From contig VSOB01000002.1 in assembly GCA_009774625.1 (NCBI GenBank), positions 28,147-92,146 of the forward strand: a DNA stretch of 64,000 nt, given 5' to 3'. The notes below the pieces were generated by a model. That model had not been told where the DNA came from, made no database searches, and was given only the letters and a program-made list of their open reading frames with translations. Shown here in pieces: positions 8,378 to 17,302 of the stretch. The stretch is from Lachnospiraceae bacterium (lineage in GTDB: Bacteria; Bacillota; Clostridia; Lachnospirales; Lachnospiraceae). Both the position numbers and the translations under genes were made by a program. Position 1 is the stretch's first letter; each line of letters opens with the position of its first letter.

Positions 8378-9730
8378 TTACAGTCCCAGCAGACTGGCCG
8401 CAATCTGAAAATACACCATCAGTGAAATGGCATCCACAATCGTCGTTATAAAAGGGCTGGCCATAACAGCCGGATCAAACCCTGCTTTCTTGGCAAACAT
8501 AGGCAGACTACACCCTACCAGTTTGGCAATAAACACCGCTACCACCAGCGTCAGGCATACCACCAGAGCCACCTGTATGCCCACCCGGTCCAAAAACAGC
8601 AGCTTAATAAAATTGGCGGCTGCCAGTGTGATGCCGCAAAGCAAAGACACCCGGCTCTCTTTCCAGATCACACGCCCCAGATCCCGGAACGCAATTTCAT
8701 TCAGGGACAGGCCCCGGATAATGGTAACACTGGCCTGCCCGCCCGCATTTCCTCCGGTATCCATCAGCATGGGGATAAATGCGGTCAAAACCACACAACT
8801 GCTCAGCGCATCTTCAAAGGACGTGATAATCCTGCCGGTAAAAGTGGCGGAAATCATCAAAAGCAACAGCCAGGGAATCCTCTTTTTCCATGTTTCAATC
8901 ACACCGGTTCTCATGTAAGGCTTGTCGGACGGCACAATAGCCGCCATTTTTTCAATATCCTCCGTGGCCTCTTCCAACAGAATATCCACCACATCATCTA
9001 CGGTAACGATACCCACAAGCCGGTTCTCATTGTCCGTAACCGGCATGGAGGTAAAATCATATTTCTGGAACTGTCTGGCCACTTCCTCCTGATCCATCAG
9101 TGTATGGAGAGAAATTACGTTTTCATGCATAATGTCTCCGATCACTGCATCCGGCTGACTGAGCAGCAGATAGCGCAGGGCCACCGTCCCCACCAGAGTC
9201 CGTTTTCTGTCCAGTACATAACAGATGTTGATGGTTTCGCTGTCCACTCCCACCCGGCGGATCCTCTCTATCGCTTCCTGTACAGTAATGTCCTCCTTCA
9301 GATCCACATATTCCACCGTCATAATGCTGCCCGCGCTGTCCTCCGGATAGCGCAGAAGATGATTGATGTCCCGCCTGGTTTCCGGACTGGCATTGGCCAA
9401 CAGCTTTTTGACAATATTGGCCGGCATTTCCTCCAGCAGGTCGGTTGCATCGTCGGCCATCAGATTATCAATAATACCTGCTGCTTCCTTATCGGACAAT
9501 GCGGTAATGATAAACTGCTGGTTTTCCACTTCCAGATAGGAAAATACATCGGCAGCGCTGGATTTGGGCAGAATACGAAACACCTTGAGCAGATCAGCCT
9601 CATCCAGACTTTCAATAAACGCGGCAATATCCGCATCATTTACTTCCGCCAGATTCTGCCTGAGCCTGGTATACTGCTTGGTTTTCAGCAGTTCTTTTAA
9701 TTCTTCCATGACTTCTTTCAGTTCATCCAT
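8378..9730 (-). CDS. mgtE: magnesium transporter MgtE
   Basis: 450 residues with the full family architecture. An N-terminal helical MgtE_N superhelix (about 1-130, LMADDATDLLEEMP) is followed by two CBS domains (about 130-260, including PVTDNENRLVGIVTVDDVVDIL) that sense cytoplasmic Mg2+. The C-terminal pore region has about five membrane helices (from about 285; PMLMDTGGNAGGQASVT is the ion-selectivity segment). It is in the inner membrane and imports Mg2+. Gaps to yigZ and xth are under 20 bases, so one transcript is likely. No Mg-sensing leader is seen. Confidence 0.95.
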   Translation of the reverse strand: MDELKEVMEELKELLKTKQYTRLRQNLAEVNDADIAAFIESLDEADLLKVFRILPKSSAADVFSYLEVENQQFIITALSDKEAAGIIDNLMADDATDLLEEMPANIVKKLLANASPETRRDINHLLRYPEDSAGSIMTVEYVDLKEDITVQEAIERIRRVGVDSETINICYVLDRKRTLVGTVALRYLLLSQPDAVIGDIMHENVISLHTLMDQEEVARQFQKYDFTSMPVTDNENRLVGIVTVDDVVDILLEEATEDIEKMAAIVPSDKPYMRTGVIETWKKRIPWLLLLMISATFTGRIITSFEDALSSCVVLTAFIPMLMDTGGNAGGQASVTIIRGLSLNEIAFRDLGRVIWKESRVSLLCGITLAAANFIKLLFLDRVGIQVALVVCLTLVVAVFIAKLVGCSLPMFAKKAGFDPAVMASPFITTIVDAISLMVYFQIAASLLGL

Positions 9731-9749
9731 GCCGCTACCCGCCTTTGTC

Positions 9750-10394
9750 TTACGGCCCGGCTGTATACCAGGCCTCTCCCTGTTTTATGATCTTTGCCCT
9801 GGCACTGGCCAGCTCGGTAATCTCCCGCTGTAATACCTCTTCCAGCCCGTCCGGCACCAGAATGTGAAATGTCACCTGATCTGTATACACTGTTTCTTCC
9901 GTCACGATCTGCCGCAGAGCGAACAGATGCTGCATCTTGCCTGTCAGGGCATAATCCGCCGTAATTACATAACGCCCACCCCGCCGCATCGTAACGATCT
10001 CACAACCGTCCAGCGCCTGCTGCACAGCCTGCGTATAAGCCCTGACAAGACCGCCTGTTCCCAGCAGTGTACCGCCAAAATACCGGGTTACCACCGCAGC
10101 CACATTGGTCAGCCCTTCACCCTTCAGCACTTCCAGCATGGGCCTTCCTGCCGTGCCGCTGGGTTCCCCGTCGTCACTGTATCGTTCCGTTTCCTCATCC
10201 CTGAGCAGATAGGCAAAACAATTATGTCTTGCATCATAATATTTTCTGCGGATACCGTCGATAAAGGCAATCGCCTCTTCCTGAGACCCCACCGGCTGCA
10301 GGGAAGCTATAAACCGGGATTTTTTCTCCACGATCTCTCCGTATCCTGCTCTCACGATCATGCGGCACTCAGACGCCTGTCCCTGTTTTTCCAT
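9750..10394 (-). CDS. yigZ: YigZ/IMPACT-family protein
   Basis: 214 residues. The N-terminal UPF0029 (IMPACT) domain has KKSRFIASLQPV, DARHNCFAY, the signature SDDGEPSGTAGRPML and VAAVVTRYFGGTLLGTGGLVRAY. A ferredoxin-like C-terminal domain follows. In eukaryotes the relative IMPACT binds GCN1; the bacterial role is not established, though a link to ribosomes or tRNA has been suggested. AGGAGAGG precedes the ATG. It is first gene of the operon with mgtE and xth. Confidence 0.9.
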   Translation of the reverse strand: MEKQGQASECRMIVRAGYGEIVEKKSRFIASLQPVGSQEEAIAFIDGIRRKYYDARHNCFAYLLRDEETERYSDDGEPSGTAGRPMLEVLKGEGLTNVAAVVTRYFGGTLLGTGGLVRAYTQAVQQALDGCEIVTMRRGGRYVITADYALTGKMQHLFALRQIVTEETVYTDQVTFHILVPDGLEEVLQREITELASARAKIIKQGEAWYTAGP

Positions 10395-10708
10395 CCTTTT
10401 GCCTCTCCTTACTACAGTATCCGCCTCTGCCGCCTGCTGATACGGCCTGACTTTTTCTTAGCATAACAGGTTTTTCCGGATTATGCAAATTATGCAAAAT
10501 TTTTATTTATGTCAGCTTATCAGACTGATCCATACAGACAAAGCCGGACGGCGCCTGCATCCATACCGCATAAAAAGGACTCCAAATGTTAACAATTTCT
10601 AATGAATCAGGAAAAACCTTTATTTACTTCACATAGTTTGTTATAATGAACGTTGGTCATCCTATTATGCATAAGCAGTCCACATTTCATTTTCAGGAGG
10701 CAATATTC
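10395..10708. other. intergenic region between divergent yigZ and the PBP1A gene
   Basis: 314 bases with no gene. A TATAAT at 10642-10647 with TG one base upstream (extended -10) is the likely promoter of the plus-strand PBP gene; its -35 region (TTTATT) is poor. Nothing else was recognised. Confidence 0.5.
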
Positions 10709-13519
10709 ATGAATTATGGAAAAAAAGGAATACGTAAAAAGAAAAAAGCACTTCACTCCACTTCCGTAAAGCTGGGGCGCAAACTTACGCTTCTTATAAC
10801 AAAAGCAATACTGACCGGGATACTTGCCATAGCCGTCATCGGTATCAGCGCGGGCATCGGAGTATTTCGGGGTATTTTAAGCTCTGCACCGGATATTTCA
10901 CACATCGACGTTTCTCCCACCGGGTTCTCCACCTTTGTCTATGATTCTGAGGGACATGAACTGGAAAAGCTGGTGGCCGCAGACTCCAACCGAATCCCGG
11001 TTACGATGGAACAGATTCCGGAAGATCTGGCGCATGCCTTTGTGGCCATTGAGGATGCCCGGTTTTATGAGCACAACGGCATCGACATCAAGGGGATCAT
11101 CCGTGCCGGTTTTATCGCCATCAAAGAGCGGGATCTGTCTCAGGGCGCCAGTACCATCACACAACAGCTTCTGAAAAACAATGTGTTCGAAGGCTGGACC
11201 GATGAAACCACCATCGAGAGCATCAAACGTAAAATTCAGGAACAGTATCTTGCATTGGAGCTGGAAAAAATCATGGACAAGGACAAGATACTGGAAAATT
11301 ATATGAATACCATTAACCTGGGCCAGAATACTCTGGGTGTCCAGGCTGCTTCCCTGCGCTATTTCGGCAAACCGGTTTACGAACTCAAACTGTCGGAATG
11401 TGCAGTCATTGCAGGCATTACCCAGAATCCGTCCAAATACAATCCGATCTCCCATCCTGAAGAAAATGTGAAGCGCCAGAAAACGGTTCTGGCTTATATG
11501 CTGGAGCAGGGTTATATCACACAGGAGGAATATGACGAAGCCATTGAGGACGATGTCTATTCCCGAATTCAGACAGTGAATGAAAAATCCGAAGATGATT
11601 CCGTGTATACATACTTTGTGGATGCACTCACTCAGGATGTGCTGGATGATCTTGTCAATGTGGCCGGCTACAATGAAACACAGGCTTACAATCTGCTCTA
11701 CAGCGGCGGCCTGAGTATCTATTCCACCCAGGACAGCGCTATCCAGGCGATCTGCGACGAAGCATTTACCAATCCGGACAATTTTCCCGCAGACACCAAA
11801 TGGTATCTGAATTATGAGCTTTCCATCAAAAAAGCCAACGGAGAGGTGGAAAACCACAGTTCTGAAATGCTGAAATCCTATTTCCAGCAGGAAAAAAGCT
11901 CTTTTAACCTGCTCTATGCCTCTCAGGAAGAGGCTTATGAGGCCATTGAAATTTACAAAGCGGCGGTGATGCAGCCCGGAGACGAAGAGATCGGTGAACA
12001 TGTTTTCCTGACCCCTCAGCCGGAAGTTTCCATCACGGTGGAGGATCAGAATACCGGTTATGTGGTGGCTATGGTAGGCGGCAGAGGCGCCAAAGAAGCC
12101 AGCCGTACACTGAACCGGGCCACCGATACCGCACGTCAGCCCGGCTCCACCTTTAAGGTGGTTTCCACTTACGCACCGGCACTGGACAGCGCCGGGCTTA
12201 CACTGGGCGACGTACAGAACGACGCACCCTATGCCTATGCAGACGGACGTCCCGTTTCCAACTGGTACAGCTCCGGCTACCGGGGACTGTGCTCCCTCCG
12301 GGAAGGCATCAAAGATTCCCTGAACATCGTTGCGGTAAAAACGCTGACACAGATCACTCCCCAGCTTGGTTATGACTATCTGATCAACTTCGGATTTACC
12401 ACTCTGAAAGACAGGTATGAAGTAAACGGCAAAGTATTTTCCGATATCCAGCAGTCTCTGGCTCTGGGCGGTATCACAATGGGTGTCACCAATGAGGAAC
12501 TGAACGCTGCCTATGCCACCATCGCCAATGGCGGAACCTACTATAAGCCCACCCTTTATACTAAGGTCGTGGACCATGACGGCAAGGTGATCCTGGACAA
12601 TACCAAGCCGGAAAGTCATCGTGTAATCAAAGAAACCACTGCTTTTCTTCTGACCGATGCGATGGAGGATGTGGTTACGTCCGGTACCGGCGGCGCCGTC
12701 AACTTCGGGAATATGGCCATCGCCGGAAAGACGGGAACCACTTCCGATTACAACGATGTCTGGTTTGCAGGCTACACGCCTTACTATACCGCCACCACCT
12801 GGGCCGGCTATGACAACAATACAAAGCTGACCGGTTCCGAAAAAAATCTGGCAAAGGTACTTTGGCGTGCCGTGATGTCCAAGATCCATGAAGAACTGCC
12901 GAATCAGTCCTTTAACCGGCCTTCCGGCATCGTCAGCGCCACCATATGCAGTCAGTCGGGCAGACTGCCCATATCGGGCCTGTGTGACGGCGCTCTGAAA
13001 AGCGAATATTTTGCCGAAGGCACCGTACCGTCGGAAAGCTGTGATGTCCACTACTCCGGTATGGTCTGCGCCTACAGCATGCTGCCGGCCGCCGATGACT
13101 GTCCTTTCAGTATGCCCGGCACACTGACACTGCTGCCGGAACGACTGGAAAGCGGGGGTACGTCCCGCAAATCCCAGGCCGCTGACCCGGCAACCGATCC
13201 GCTGCAGACCGGAGAGGATCCGCTGCTGAATGCAAACATCGAAAAATGTCAGCACAATGCAGAATTTATGGTCCAGCCCGGCGCCGACCTGCTGATTGAG
13301 CAGCAGCGTCAGGAACTGATCCTGAACGCACAGCAAAATGGCATCACTCTGCCGGAGTCAATTACCAATCCGCTGGGACTTCCTCTGTTCCCCGGCACCA
13401 CGACTCCGATTCCGGGTATTCCCGGACTGGAAAATCCGGTTGCCGATCCACAGCAAATACCGCAGGTTCCTGTGGTACCGGAAACAGGCGTCCCTGTTCC
13501 GGAAGTGCCTGTCCAGTAG
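10709..13519 (+). CDS. class A penicillin-binding protein (PBP1A-type)
   Basis: 936 residues from the ATG at 10709, which has AGGAGG 8 bases upstream; a start 63 bases earlier lacks a ribosome site. A basic N-terminus and one membrane anchor (about 28-50) are followed by a GT51 glycosyltransferase domain (AFVAIEDARFYEHNGID with the catalytic Glu; GASTITQQLLKN). Then comes the transpeptidase domain: SxxK in QPGSTFKVVS, SxN in KDSLNIVAV and KTG in AGKTGTTSDYND. The tail after the transpeptidase is rich in Pro, Gly and Val and probably crosses the wall. It polymerises and cross-links peptidoglycan. Monocistronic with its own terminator. Confidence 0.96.
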   Translation: MNYGKKGIRKKKKALHSTSVKLGRKLTLLITKAILTGILAIAVIGISAGIGVFRGILSSAPDISHIDVSPTGFSTFVYDSEGHELEKLVAADSNRIPVTMEQIPEDLAHAFVAIEDARFYEHNGIDIKGIIRAGFIAIKERDLSQGASTITQQLLKNNVFEGWTDETTIESIKRKIQEQYLALELEKIMDKDKILENYMNTINLGQNTLGVQAASLRYFGKPVYELKLSECAVIAGITQNPSKYNPISHPEENVKRQKTVLAYMLEQGYITQEEYDEAIEDDVYSRIQTVNEKSEDDSVYTYFVDALTQDVLDDLVNVAGYNETQAYNLLYSGGLSIYSTQDSAIQAICDEAFTNPDNFPADTKWYLNYELSIKKANGEVENHSSEMLKSYFQQEKSSFNLLYASQEEAYEAIEIYKAAVMQPGDEEIGEHVFLTPQPEVSITVEDQNTGYVVAMVGGRGAKEASRTLNRATDTARQPGSTFKVVSTYAPALDSAGLTLGDVQNDAPYAYADGRPVSNWYSSGYRGLCSLREGIKDSLNIVAVKTLTQITPQLGYDYLINFGFTTLKDRYEVNGKVFSDIQQSLALGGITMGVTNEELNAAYATIANGGTYYKPTLYTKVVDHDGKVILDNTKPESHRVIKETTAFLLTDAMEDVVTSGTGGAVNFGNMAIAGKTGTTSDYNDVWFAGYTPYYTATTWAGYDNNTKLTGSEKNLAKVLWRAVMSKIHEELPNQSFNRPSGIVSATICSQSGRLPISGLCDGALKSEYFAEGTVPSESCDVHYSGMVCAYSMLPAADDCPFSMPGTLTLLPERLESGGTSRKSQAADPATDPLQTGEDPLLNANIEKCQHNAEFMVQPGADLLIEQQRQELILNAQQNGITLPESITNPLGLPLFPGTTTPIPGIPGLENPVADPQQIPQVPVVPETGVPVPEVPVQ

Positions 13520-13541
13520 CCGCATTATCCTTTCATGATAC

Positions 13542-13587
13542 AAAAAGCCATAGTCAGATTCATTCCGGATCCTGGCTATGGCTTTTT
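13542..13587 (+). terminator. terminator of the PBP gene
   Basis: AAAAAGCCATAG (13542-13553) pairs perfectly with CTATGGCTTTTT (13576-13587) around a 22-base loop. The A and T runs on both sides could let it stop transcription in both directions, serving the convergent 13619 gene too. Confidence 0.8.
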
Positions 13588-13618
13588 ATGTGATTTCAAT
13601 CCCTGCTGTCTGCTGCAG

Positions 13619-13897
13619 CTATGCTCTGCTGATGTTTTCGATCTGCTCTTTCAGCGCCTCAGCCCCTCTCTGGGCATCCAGTATGGCTTTGCACTGTTCT
13701 GCATATTCGCTGTATTCCTCATCCTTATGGCTTTCAAAATAGGCTTTTCCGATTTCCCGGTATTTCTGGTCCATCACCTCTTCACAGGTATGGAGCAGAT
13801 TTTTCAGGCGGGTCACTTCCGCCAGCTCCTTCGCCTTCCGGCTGATTCCCTGTCCTGTCTCCGTTACCGTCTTTTCCAGTTTGTCAAATAAATTCAT
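13619..13897 (-). CDS. small helical coiled-coil protein of unknown function
   Basis: 92 residues, almost entirely predicted helix with heptad-like spacing (MNLFDKLEKTVTETGQGISRKAKELAEVTRL and on). The N-terminal half resembles the helical part of Firmicute proteins that usually continue into a zinc ribbon, but no cysteine pairs follow here; the single Cys is at about residue 38 and another at 69. A GGAGGA ribosome site precedes the ATG. It converges on the PBP gene. No function can be assigned. Confidence 0.65.
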   Translation of the reverse strand: MNLFDKLEKTVTETGQGISRKAKELAEVTRLKNLLHTCEEVMDQKYREIGKAYFESHKDEEYSEYAEQCKAILDAQRGAEALKEQIENISRA

Positions 13898-13944
13898 GGC
13901 TCTTCCTCCTGTTTTGGCCCATGCCGTGCCGCCTCTTAGGCCGT

Positions 13945-14508
13945 TTACTCCATCTCTCTGATAATTTCATATAAAGAATGGTCCTTGATATAATTAAAAA
14001 GATCCCGCATCTCCTGGGGAGACACGATCATACCGTCCCGTATCCAGACAATAAAAATAAATCCAAGAAATTCCGAATAATACCTTGCCAGTGTTTCATG
14101 AGACAGCAGTTTATATCTGGAAACCTTGTTGTCCGAATATTCTCTGATGAAATCCAGCAGAATCTCATACAGACTGTCTTTCACAATGCTTTCAAAGGAA
14201 TTTTGACCCTGCAGGCGATAGACCCTGCCATAGAACTCTTTATCCTCCAGCATCCGCACAAATATCAGCACCACCGCATCGTCCAGCATATCATTCTGTA
14301 TCAGCGGCTTCACTGGTACGATCACCTCAGATTTGAAAATATATTCCAAAAGCTGATATTTATCCTGAAAATGATTGTAAAAAGTAGGCCGGATCACCCC
14401 TGCCCCTTCTGCGATTTCCTGTATCGTAATCTTTTCGATCGGTATTTTTTTGGCCAGTTCCTTAAAGCTCTCGATCAGTCGTTTTTCTACATTTTCTTTT
14501 CTGCGCAT
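13945..14508 (-). CDS. TetR/AcrR-family transcriptional regulator
   Basis: 187 residues. The N-terminal helix-turn-helix is typical (KITIQEIAEGAGVIRPTFYNHFQDKYQLLEYIF, residues about 25-58). The C-terminal ligand/dimer region resembles TetR_C proteins of Firmicutes with a hydrophobic GFIFIVWIRDGM end. It starts 2 bases after the xpt stop, so it is likely co-transcribed with xpt. Whether it controls xpt, the neighbouring exporter or something distant cannot be read from the sequence. Confidence 0.88.
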   Translation of the reverse strand: MRRKENVEKRLIESFKELAKKIPIEKITIQEIAEGAGVIRPTFYNHFQDKYQLLEYIFKSEVIVPVKPLIQNDMLDDAVVLIFVRMLEDKEFYGRVYRLQGQNSFESIVKDSLYEILLDFIREYSDNKVSRYKLLSHETLARYYSEFLGFIFIVWIRDGMIVSPQEMRDLFNYIKDHSLYEIIREME

Positions 14509-14510
14509 GA

Positions 14511-15089
14511 TTACCTCCGGAATGTGATTTCTCCGGTAGCCGCATTCATAGCATCCACAACAGCCAGTGATTCCACATGAATGCCCTGCTCCCGCAGCCG
14601 CCTGCCACCCTCCTGAAATCCTTTTTCGATAACGATTCCCACACCTTCGATACCGGCTCCGGCACTTTTCACCAGTTCAATCAAACCGGATACCGCACAG
14701 CCGTTTGCCAGAAAATCATCTATAATCAGCACATGATCGTCTTTGGATAAAAACTTTGCCGATACGATAATATCATATATCCGGTTATGCGTAAACGAAC
14801 GCACACCAGTCGTATAAACCCCGCCGTCCAGATTGATACTCCGGGACTTCTTTGCAAATACCACCGGTACCTGAAAATACTGAGCCGCAATACAGGCAAT
14901 GCCGATGCCGGAAGCCTCTATCGTCAGTATCTTCGTAATCCTGTCGCTGGGAAACAGACGGCGAAACTCCTTTCCGATCTCATTGTACAGCGCTATATCC
15001 AACTGATGATTCAGAAAACTGTCCACCTTCAGTACATTTCCCGCCTTTACCCTTCCGTCCCTGCGTATTCTCTCTTCCAGCAGCTTCAT
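14511..15089 (-). CDS. xpt: xanthine phosphoribosyltransferase
   Basis: 192 residues, family length. It salvages xanthine to XMP with PRPP. The start [29 protein letters not shown] is diagnostic; the PRPP loop is [17 protein letters not shown] and the [10 protein letters not shown] region lines the active site. It lies downstream of the exporter operon with a 117-base gap. No purine riboswitch aptamer was found in that gap and no pbuX follows, unlike in Bacillus; instead a TetR gene follows. Confidence 0.94.
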   Translation of the reverse strand: MKLLEERIRRDGRVKAGNVLKVDSFLNHQLDIALYNEIGKEFRRLFPSDRITKILTIEASGIGIACIAAQYFQVPVVFAKKSRSINLDGGVYTTGVRSFTHNRIYDIIVSAKFLSKDDHVLIIDDFLANGCAVSGLIELVKSAGAGIEGVGIVIEKGFQEGGRRLREQGIHVESLAVVDAMNAATGEITFRR

Positions 15090-15206
15090 CGCATCTCTCC
15101 TGTCCCTTCATCTTTTGCAGTTCAGTATATGTATCTAAAGTCCTATTAACAGGGTAACAAAAAAAAGCTGCTTTCACAAGGTTTTTATGCATATTACATG
15201 TGTTAT

Positions 15207-15890
15207 TTATTTTTCCTCTTCCAAAAGCATACCGTCTGTGATGCGTACTGTCCGGCCTGCCGCCTTTGCCACATTGGGATCATGGGTAATCATTACGATG
15301 GTATGGCCCATTTCATGCAGTTGCCCGAACAGCTTCAAAACCTCCCGGCCGCTGGCCTGATCCAGGGCTCCGGTGGGTTCGTCGGCCAGCAGCAGTGCCG
15401 GTTCCCCTACCAGTGCCCTGGCAATGGAAACCCGCTGTTTTTGTCCTCCGGATAACTCTGAAGGCCTGTGCCTGAGCCGATGGGATATCCCCAGCAAGCG
15501 GATGGTTTCCATACAGCGCTCTTCTGCTTCTCTCTGTCTCATCCCCCGGATCAACAGCGGCATTACAATATTCTGCAGTACATTGTAAGTGGGAATCAGC
15601 TGATAGTTCTGAAAAATAAATCCTATCTCCCGGTTACGCACCCTTGCCAGCTTCTCCTGTGGTGTCTTATGAATGGGGACATCATTCAGATAATATTCTC
15701 CCGAATCCATACAGTCCATGCACCCTACTATGTTCATCAGTGTCGTCTTGCCGGAACCGGAAGGACCGAGGATCGCCACATATTCTCCCTGTTTTACTGT
15801 AAAACAGATCTGTTTCAAAACCGGCACCGTTTCTTCTCCCAGCCTGTATCCCTTTTCCACATTCATAAGCTGAATCAGTTTCTCTTCCAT
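15207..15890 (-). CDS. ABC transporter ATP-binding protein (MacB/LolD type)
   Basis: 227 residues. Walker A is LGPSGSGKTTLMN, the Q-loop is FIFQNYQLIPTYNVLQN, the signature is LSGGQKQRVSIARAL and Walker B is LLLADEPTGALD. It drives the FtsX/MacB-type permease encoded just before it in the transcript (gap 68 bases). MacB-like systems are mechanotransmission exporters working with periplasmic or wall-facing adaptors; here three adaptor genes precede them. Cargo is unknown; antimicrobial peptides or other amphipathic molecules are typical for the family. Confidence 0.93.
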   Translation of the reverse strand: MEEKLIQLMNVEKGYRLGEETVPVLKQICFTVKQGEYVAILGPSGSGKTTLMNIVGCMDCMDSGEYYLNDVPIHKTPQEKLARVRNREIGFIFQNYQLIPTYNVLQNIVMPLLIRGMRQREAEERCMETIRLLGISHRLRHRPSELSGGQKQRVSIARALVGEPALLLADEPTGALDQASGREVLKLFGQLHEMGHTIVMITHDPNVAKAAGRTVRITDGMLLEEEK

Positions 15891-15958
15891 AACTATAGCT
15901 GCTCCTTGATTCTGATTTTTACCGCTTTGTTAACCGTCCATCTGCCCTGCCGCCCCGC

Positions 15959-17302
15959 TCACTCATGATTCAGAGCTTCCACCGGAATCAGGCCGGACGC
16001 CTTATAGGCCGGGTAAAAGCCAAACAAACTGCCTGTCAGTCCTCCGAACACAAGGGAAAGCGCCGCACCTGATACCGACAGCTCCACCCTGACTGAAAAG
16101 CGTTCCAGCACAGGCGTCATACCCAGCCCTACAAGCACTCCCAGTACCGCACCCACCAAACTGATGCACACTGCCTCCAGAAGAAATTCTGTCAGAATAT
16201 CCCTTCTGCCGCATCCGATTGCTTTCAATATCCCGATTTCATTGGTCCTCTCCTTTACCGAGACAAAGAGCACATTCATAATACCGATTCCGCCGATGAT
16301 AAACACGATTGCCGCCATCGCCACCAGCAATAGCTGCAACGTATCATTGGATCTGGAAGCTGCCTCCATTTTTGTACCTGCATCCGACAGAGTGAACTTT
16401 GTATCAGGATAGCGTTCTGCCAGTATCCCCTCAATGCCGTCAACGATATCGCCAACCTGTTCCACCTCTTCTGCAATTACCGTAACCGTAGGGCTGATAT
16501 TGGATCCGGTCAGATATTTGATTGTTGTGGCATAAGGAAGAAATACCGCTCCGTCAGGACTGATACCAGAAGATACCGTTCCCATTTTTTCAAGGACACC
16601 GGCCACCACATAGGGTCTGTTGTCAATGTAAATCGTACTGTCATATGCATCATAGCTACTTCCGAAGATTTCCGCTGCCACATCCCCTCCCAGTACGCAG
16701 ATTTTTTCTTTGCCTTCCTCATTTTCTTCTGTCAGAAATTCTCCCACAGCCAGATTCAGATTGCTGATCTGTGCATAATTGTCTTTCACCCCTGCTATGG
16801 TATAGGAAGTACTCTCTTCCAGATTACCGCCTTCCACTTCCGCTTTCGCAGAGAAAGAAATCGTTCCATAGGCAATCCCTGATACAAGCAACTGTATCTC
16901 CTCCAGATCGCTTTCGTCCAGAATCACCGTTTCCTGATTGCCTTCTTCCTCCCCGCCAAAGCCTGGAAACGGGCCGAAATCAGACCTTCCGCCTCCCGGC
17001 ATACCGCCGGATTGCCGCCCTCCCGGCATACTGCTTCCGCCCGGCATACCGCTTCCGCCTCTTCCTGAGTTTTGTCTCAAACTGCCTCCGGACATATCCG
17101 CCGTATCACAAGTGATATCAATAGCGCCTGCATTCAGATTCTGAAACTGCTCCGCCACCTCCAATTGTCCGCCTCTGCCGATTGCCAGTACCAGCAAAAT
17201 GGTTGCAGATCCGGCAGTGATGCCTACGGAAGTCAGCAGAACTCTGGATTTGTTCTGTATCAGATTCAGCCAGACCAGCCTCAGCATTTCCGTCAGTCTC
17301 AT
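15959..17302 (-). CDS. MacB/FtsX-type ABC transporter permease
   Basis: 447 residues. An N-terminal membrane helix (about 15-40) is followed by a large extracytoplasmic MacB-PCD domain and three C-terminal membrane helices (about 320-440, with the ERTNEIGILKAIGC motif of FtsX permeases). An unusual glycine/proline/methionine-rich linker with repeated MPGG units lies at about 75-115 in the extracellular domain. The start overlaps the end of the third adaptor gene by 4 bases (ATGA), so translation is coupled. Confidence 0.92.
   Translation of the reverse strand: MRLTEMLRLVWLNLIQNKSRVLLTSVGITAGSATILLVLAIGRGGQLEVAEQFQNLNAGAIDITCDTADMSGGSLRQNSGRGGSGMPGGSSMPGGRQSGGMPGGGRSDFGPFPGFGGEEEGNQETVILDESDLEEIQLLVSGIAYGTISFSAKAEVEGGNLEESTSYTIAGVKDNYAQISNLNLAVGEFLTEENEEGKEKICVLGGDVAAEIFGSSYDAYDSTIYIDNRPYVVAGVLEKMGTVSSGISPDGAVFLPYATTIKYLTGSNISPTVTVIAEEVEQVGDIVDGIEGILAERYPDTKFTLSDAGTKMEAASRSNDTLQLLLVAMAAIVFIIGGIGIMNVLFVSVKERTNEIGILKAIGCGRRDILTEFLLEAVCISLVGAVLGVLVGLGMTPVLERFSVRVELSVSGAALSLVFGGLTGSLFGFYPAYKASGLIPVEALNHE

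Noticed and set aside
10898..13336. 812-codon open frame antisense to the PBP gene
   Set aside because: It is a shadow of a gene with strong codon bias; no ribosome site, no recognisable domain, and the sense strand encodes a clear PBP1A.
15090..15206. Purine riboswitch expected before xpt
   Set aside because: The conserved aptamer core and a following terminator hairpin were looked for and not seen; the gap is only 117 bases.
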